Of a stretch of DNA of 26,558 nt, positions 23,249 through 26,558 are shown piece by piece; the first letter of the stretch is position 1, and the number at the start of each line of letters is the position of its first letter. The notes below the pieces were generated by a model. That model saw nothing but the letters and a program-made list of their open reading frames with translations. It was not told the origin of the DNA and searched no databases. Where the stretch lies: contig CAXBLG010000043.1 in the NCBI GenBank assembly GCA_963976395.1, forward strand, positions 1 through 26,558, given 5' to 3'. Origin of the DNA: UBA11612 sp963976395. Its GTDB lineage: Bacteria > Pseudomonadota > Alphaproteobacteria > Rhodospirillales > Rhodospirillaceae. The position numbers and the translations under genes are program-made.

Positions 23249-24997
23249 TCAGCTTTTCTCAGAGGCGGGCGGCGCGATAGTAAACGTGCCCTTTCCGCCA
23301 TGTTTTGCGTCATACATTGCCACATCGCCGCGCGCGAGGAGTCTGTCGAGATCTTCCTTACTTTCGGGAGTCCAAACCGCAATACCGATAGACAAACTCA
23401 GCGGCCGGTCGGGCGCACTCATTTTTTCGGACATGGGCTTTATGTTTTCAAGAAACTGATTAGCTCTTGTTTTTGCGGTCATCAGATCTGCGCGGTTCAG
23501 CCAAATCGCGAATTCATCACCACCAAGTCGCGCCACAAGATCTGTGGGCCTGGTATGCGCAACAATCACATCTCGCACGCCGACCAAAACCTCATCTCCA
23601 GCCTGATGTCCGCGCATATCATTAACCTGCTTAAAATTATCCAGGTCCACGTACATCAACACACCTTGTCCGCCTTCACGCATAAGACGAGAAAGAAATC
23701 TTTGCAGGGAATCGATAAATGCGCCGCGATTGAGTAGCCCGGTTAACGCATCTGTTCTGGAAATCCTGACGACATGTTCGTGATGCGTGTACTGCTCAAT
23801 TGTAATGCCGACCTGATTGGCGATATCGCCGATCAGCAAACGGTCGTCGTCGCTCCACGCACCGCGCTCGACATCACGCCAAAGCACGACGGCACCATTG
23901 GTGTTATTGCGGAACCGCGTAGGGGCGGCCAAAACTTGTTTTCCACTCAGCAAAACCTCTACGGCCCCAGCACCGTCAGCGATGGTCGCAAGCACCGGAG
24001 AGGCTTGTTCGGGTCGCAAATCGCCATAAAGAGCAACGGGCTGGAAGCCAGGAGTAGTTTTAGCGATATCAGCCGCTTCTGGCTCCGGCTCGATCGTGCG
24101 GAATATATGGCAGTCTTCGGCACCAAGCCCTTTAGAGAGAGCCTCTGCGGCAACAGTCAACATCGCCTCCGGATTCACTTCATCGCGAAATGCACGCACA
24201 ATCCGCGTAAAGACGCGTTCACGATTTCTCACTCGGGCCAACGTCGATTCACGATCTCGCGTTTCCGTTACATCGCGGCACACGCCGCGCGCACCTACCC
24301 ATTGCCCGTTTTTCGATAGAAGCGGCATTGCTGAAATGACCACACATGCCGTTCTGCCGTCACTGCGCCGCAACCACGTTTGTTCATTTTCGATTCGGCG
24401 GGTGGTGAGAAAGGGGACTTCGCCGCTGAGCGCGGACTTAGTAACAATTAAAGACTCCGGTTCCAGTGCCATAAGCGCATCGGCTGTATACCCAAGAGCG
24501 CCGCGCGGCGGCACAAAAGCAAAACGGTTATCCGCAGCCGTTTCCCAAGTGAAGTCCGTGGAAATTTCGATAAAATCTTTATAGCGCCTCCGGCTATCAA
24601 CTAAAGCAACGCGCAAGCTGTTATCGAGTGTTAAGTCACGCACAAAAACTAATGTCCCGCGATTGTCGCTCAGCGGCACAAGGGTAACTTGCAAGTTTTG
24701 TTGTTTGCCTATCTCGCCGACATCAACCATATCAACCAAAGCGCGGCCCGCGGTCTGCGAGGCTATTGCCGCAGATCTTAGGCGGGCCAGGTCAACTTCA
24801 GGAAGTGCTGCCGCGAACACTTCGGCAACCGGATTTGCCGGCTCGAGGCGTCCATCATGGGCAACACGAAAAACCGCTTCCTCGTAACGTTGCAGAGCTT
24901 GGGGCGATACAGAGAGCGGACCTTTCATGGTTTCGTGGTCTTCCGCCGGTTCGGCCGATCCGGCCGGACTACCGGTGTCGGCACGGTTAAGCGCCAT
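23249..24997 (-). CDS. Diguanylate cyclase with PAS-like and GAF-like sensor regions and GGDEF domain, 582 aa
   Basis: A cytoplasmic sensor enzyme that should make cyclic di-GMP from two GTP. After a disordered N-terminus there is a divergent PAS-like region (about 35-125), a clearer PAS with PAC end (about 138-250, ending GARGVCRDVTETRDRE), a GAF-like region (about 262-400), and the GGDEF domain (about 412-580). The active site GGDEF (492-496) is intact. An RxxD inhibitory site, RPTD (483-486), sits five residues before it, so product feedback is expected. DALTGLLNRGAF and DLDNFKQVND are also canonical. No EAL domain is present. The ATG at 24997 has GGGGAAG upstream. It precedes the DUF2336 gene by nine bases and is divergent from dapD. 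Confidence 0.94.
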   Translation of the reverse strand: MALNRADTGSPAGSAEPAEDHETMKGPLSVSPQALQRYEEAVFRVAHDGRLEPANPVAEVFAAALPEVDLARLRSAAIASQTAGRALVDMVDVGEIGKQQNLQVTLVPLSDNRGTLVFVRDLTLDNSLRVALVDSRRRYKDFIEISTDFTWETAADNRFAFVPPRGALGYTADALMALEPESLIVTKSALSGEVPFLTTRRIENEQTWLRRSDGRTACVVISAMPLLSKNGQWVGARGVCRDVTETRDRESTLARVRNRERVFTRIVRAFRDEVNPEAMLTVAAEALSKGLGAEDCHIFRTIEPEPEAADIAKTTPGFQPVALYGDLRPEQASPVLATIADGAGAVEVLLSGKQVLAAPTRFRNNTNGAVVLWRDVERGAWSDDDRLLIGDIANQVGITIEQYTHHEHVVRISRTDALTGLLNRGAFIDSLQRFLSRLMREGGQGVLMYVDLDNFKQVNDMRGHQAGDEVLVGVRDVIVAHTRPTDLVARLGGDEFAIWLNRADLMTAKTRANQFLENIKPMSEKMSAPDRPLSLSIGIAVWTPESKEDLDRLLARGDVAMYDAKHGGKGTFTIAPPASEKS

Positions 24998-25048
24998 AGT
25001 GCTTCCCCTTACGCAATAGCCGTCTCATTCTGAAACAGCTAATAATCA

Positions 25049-25076
25049 AATCTATGAGGTTTCGAGTGAAATGCAA
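25049..25076 (-). promoter_or_regulatory. Possible sigma70-like promoter of the GGDEF-DUF2336 operon
   Basis: On the minus strand TTGCAT (25071-25076) and TAGATT (25049-25054) are 16 bases apart, about 50 bases before the ATG at 24997. Each matches the consensus at four of six positions. It is the best candidate in the 238-base divergent region, but still a weak match. Confidence 0.4.
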
Positions 25077-25150
25077 AGTAATGGCTTATTATTGGTGGAC
25101 TGCCACGCGGGAAGAACGGCGGGTCATCCAGACCACCAGACCCTCAGACC

Positions 25151-25188
25151 TAGCTGCACGTTGACTCGCTTCCGCGAGCAGCTATGTT
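25151..25188 (+). promoter_or_regulatory. Possible dapD promoter overlapped by an inverted repeat
   Basis: TTGACT (25161-25166) and TATGTT (25183-25188), 16 bases apart, form a plausible promoter about 50 bases before the dapD ATG. An outer inverted repeat TAGCTGC (25151-25157) and GCAGCTA (25178-25184), and an inner CTCGC/GCGAG (25165-25169 and 25174-25178), cover the -35 region and the first bases of the -10. This arrangement would suit an operator, though no regulator is known from the sequence. Confidence 0.45.
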
Positions 25189-25235
25189 CTGGTCCGTCAA
25201 AGACAGCCCGTGCTCAAAAGGATTGCATAAAATAA

Positions 25236-26078
25236 ATGAATATCAATGACTTAAAAGAAACTGTGGAAGCTGCATGGAACGCGCGGGACGACTTTGGCCC
25301 AACAACAACCGGCGAAGTACGCAGCGCGGTTTCCGCGACGCTAGATATGCTGGACGGCGGCACTTTGCGCGTTGCCGAAAAGCGCGAAGGAACATGGCAC
25401 GTCAACGAGTGGGCCAAGAAGGCCGTACTCCTCTCCTTCCGTTTGAACGACATGAGCTCCATTTCTGGCGGCCCCGGCGGTGCACCGTGGTGGGATAAGG
25501 TTCCCTCCAAGTTTCACGGATGGACAGAAGATCAGTTTAAACAAGCCGGATTCCGCGCGGTACCGGGTAGCATTGTACGCCGCTCAGCCTACGTTGCGCC
25601 GGGCGTCGTCTTAATGCCGAGCTTTGTGAATATCGGTGCCTATATCGATTCGGGCGCAATGATCGACACTTGGGCGACGGTGGGAAGTTGTGCCCAGATC
25701 GGCAAAAACGTTCACATATCCGGCGGTGCCGGAATCGGCGGCGTCTTGGAGCCCTTGCAAGCCGGGCCTGTGATTATTGAAGACAATTGTTTTATCGGTG
25801 CGAGATCCGAAGTTGCTGAAGGTGTTCTCATCGAGGAAGGCGCCGTGTTGTCCATGGGGGTGTTTATCGGGGCCTCCACAAAAGTCATCGACCGGGCCAC
25901 CGGGGAAGTCTTTATGGGCCGCGTTCCGGCTCTAAGCGTGGTGGTGCCAGGCAGCTTGCCCGGCAAGCCTCTGCCTGACGGATCGCCGGGACCAAGCCTG
26001 TACTGCGCCGTCATTGTCAAACGGGTAGATGCAAAGACTCGGTCCAAAGTGTCCATAAACGAATTGTTGCGGGATTGA
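25236..26078 (+). CDS. dapD: 2,3,4,5-tetrahydropyridine-2,6-dicarboxylate N-succinyltransferase
   Basis: The enzyme transfers succinyl from succinyl-CoA to tetrahydrodipicolinate, an early step in the succinylase branch of lysine and diaminopimelate synthesis. The 280-aa product has a short helical N-terminal domain, a middle segment with KAVLLSFRLNDM and PWWDKVPSKF, and a left-handed beta-helix of hexapeptide repeats (about residues 110-240). The helix contains GVVLMPSFVNIGAYIDSGAM and VLEPLQAGPVIIEDNCFIGA. Length is close to E. coli DapD (274). The ATG at 25236 has AAAAGGA upstream at a rather long 13-base spacing. dapE follows with a four-base overlap. Confidence 0.97.
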   Translation: MNINDLKETVEAAWNARDDFGPTTTGEVRSAVSATLDMLDGGTLRVAEKREGTWHVNEWAKKAVLLSFRLNDMSSISGGPGGAPWWDKVPSKFHGWTEDQFKQAGFRAVPGSIVRRSAYVAPGVVLMPSFVNIGAYIDSGAMIDTWATVGSCAQIGKNVHISGGAGIGGVLEPLQAGPVIIEDNCFIGARSEVAEGVLIEEGAVLSMGVFIGASTKVIDRATGEVFMGRVPALSVVVPGSLPGKPLPDGSPGPSLYCAVIVKRVDAKTRSKVSINELLRD

Positions 26079-26558
26079 ACGCGTCCGCCAACATCACCGA
26101 TTTGGTGAACGGGCTAGAGTTGGCCCGCGCGTTGATTCGTTGCCCGAGCATTACGCCAAAGAATGAGGGGGCCCTGGATGTATTGCAGAGCGCGCTAGAG
26201 GCGCTTGGGTTCACCTGCCACCGGCTGGTGTTTGACGGAGATGAATCCGAACCCGTGGACAATCTTTATGCCCGGCTCGGCGATCAGTCTCCCAATTTTT
26301 GTTTTGCCGGGCACACCGATGTCGTTCCGGTCGGCGGCGGCTGGACGACCGAACCCTTCGCCGCCGATGTGAAGGATGGGCGGCTTTTTGGACGCGGTGC
26401 CGCCGATATGAAAGGCGCTATCGCCGCCTTTGTTGCGGCCGTGGCCCGCATGCTCGAACGGGGAGACCAGCCCACCGGTTCCATCAGCCTGCTGATCACC
26501 GGCGATGAAGAAGGCGATGCCGTCAACGGCACAAAAAAAATGCTGGGGTGGCTCGCGG
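26075..26558 (+). CDS. dapE: Succinyl-diaminopimelate desuccinylase, N-terminal part (3' end outside window)
   Basis: A zinc-dependent M20 peptidase-family enzyme that removes succinate from N-succinyl-LL-diaminopimelate. The frame is open from a TTG at 26075 to the window end, giving 161 residues. It carries the metal ligand and catalytic motif AGHTDVVP (His80, Asp82), the bridging aspartate in GRGAADMKG (Asp111), and the catalytic-base/ligand pair GDEEGD (Glu145, Glu146). ELARALIRCPSITP near the start is the usual DapE opening. The TTG overlaps the dapD TGA as TTGA. The other possible start, GTG near 26105, would remove about ten residues. dapD and dapE form one translationally coupled unit. 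Confidence 0.95.
   Translation, partial: MNASANITDLVNGLELARALIRCPSITPKNEGALDVLQSALEALGFTCHRLVFDGDESEPVDNLYARLGDQSPNFCFAGHTDVVPVGGGWTTEPFAADVKDGRLFGRGAADMKGAIAAFVAAVARMLERGDQPTGSISLLITGDEEGDAVNGTKKMLGWLA

Noticed and set aside
23141..23737. Plus-strand ORF of 198 codons
   Set aside because: It is antisense to the DUF2336 and GGDEF genes, both of which have clear family motifs in their own frame.
23774..24319. Plus-strand ORF of 181 codons
   Set aside because: It lies wholly inside the GGDEF gene on the opposite strand; the composition is a codon shadow and no motif is visible.

Overview
The window looks like chromosomal DNA of a free-living alphaproteobacterium, most likely Rhodospirillales-like. 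The evidence is the block rpmH-rnpA-yidD-yidC-engB-argB-HAD phosphatase-dapD-dapE, the DUF2336 protein, alphaproteobacterial-type L34 and RnpA proteins, moderately GC-rich DNA and several GTG/TTG starts. This placement is by gene order and recalled family features; no search was run. I see no insertion sequence, phage gene or CRISPR array.

Region 1 (1-9900) is metabolic and accessory. It holds the tail of a P450-type ferredoxin reductase, a proline-rich small ORF, a malonyl-CoA synthetase (matB), a FadE-type acyl-CoA dehydrogenase, a bacterial SLC12-like cation-chloride transporter with a long coiled-coil tail, a convergent metaxin/FAX-like GST, a cytochrome P450 with a good sigma70-like promoter, and a small secreted COG4315-type protein.

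Region 2 (9900-12600) has a tRNA-Arg(ACG) with encoded CCA, a lipoprotein with central helices and an OmpA-like C-terminal domain, a clear Rho-independent terminator, and panC on the minus strand.

Region 3 (12660-16460) is a tightly packed minus-strand operon: a VTT-domain (TVP38/TMEM64) membrane protein, a lipoamide-dehydrogenase-like flavoenzyme overlapping it, and an orphan HAMP-type histidine kinase starting 1 nt after the flavoenzyme stop. A possible 27-residue membrane peptide and a terminator-like hairpin follow. The packing suggests a membrane redox or stress module whose job is unknown. It is the most interesting non-housekeeping unit here.

Region 4 (16680-26558) is the housekeeping cluster: L34, RNase P protein, YidD, YidC, EngB, acetylglutamate kinase, a pyrimidine-5'-nucleotidase-like HAD enzyme, then DapD and DapE (cut by the window end). 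Two minus-strand signalling genes, a PAS-GAF-GGDEF diguanylate cyclase and a HEAT-like DUF2336 protein, sit between the HAD gene and dapD. The DUF2336 stop codon overlaps the HAD stop codon by 4 bases.

Nothing in the window is an unmistakably new system. The best candidates for follow-up are the VTT-flavoenzyme-kinase operon, the GGDEF-DUF2336 pair, the SLC12-like transporter and the OmpA-like lipoprotein.
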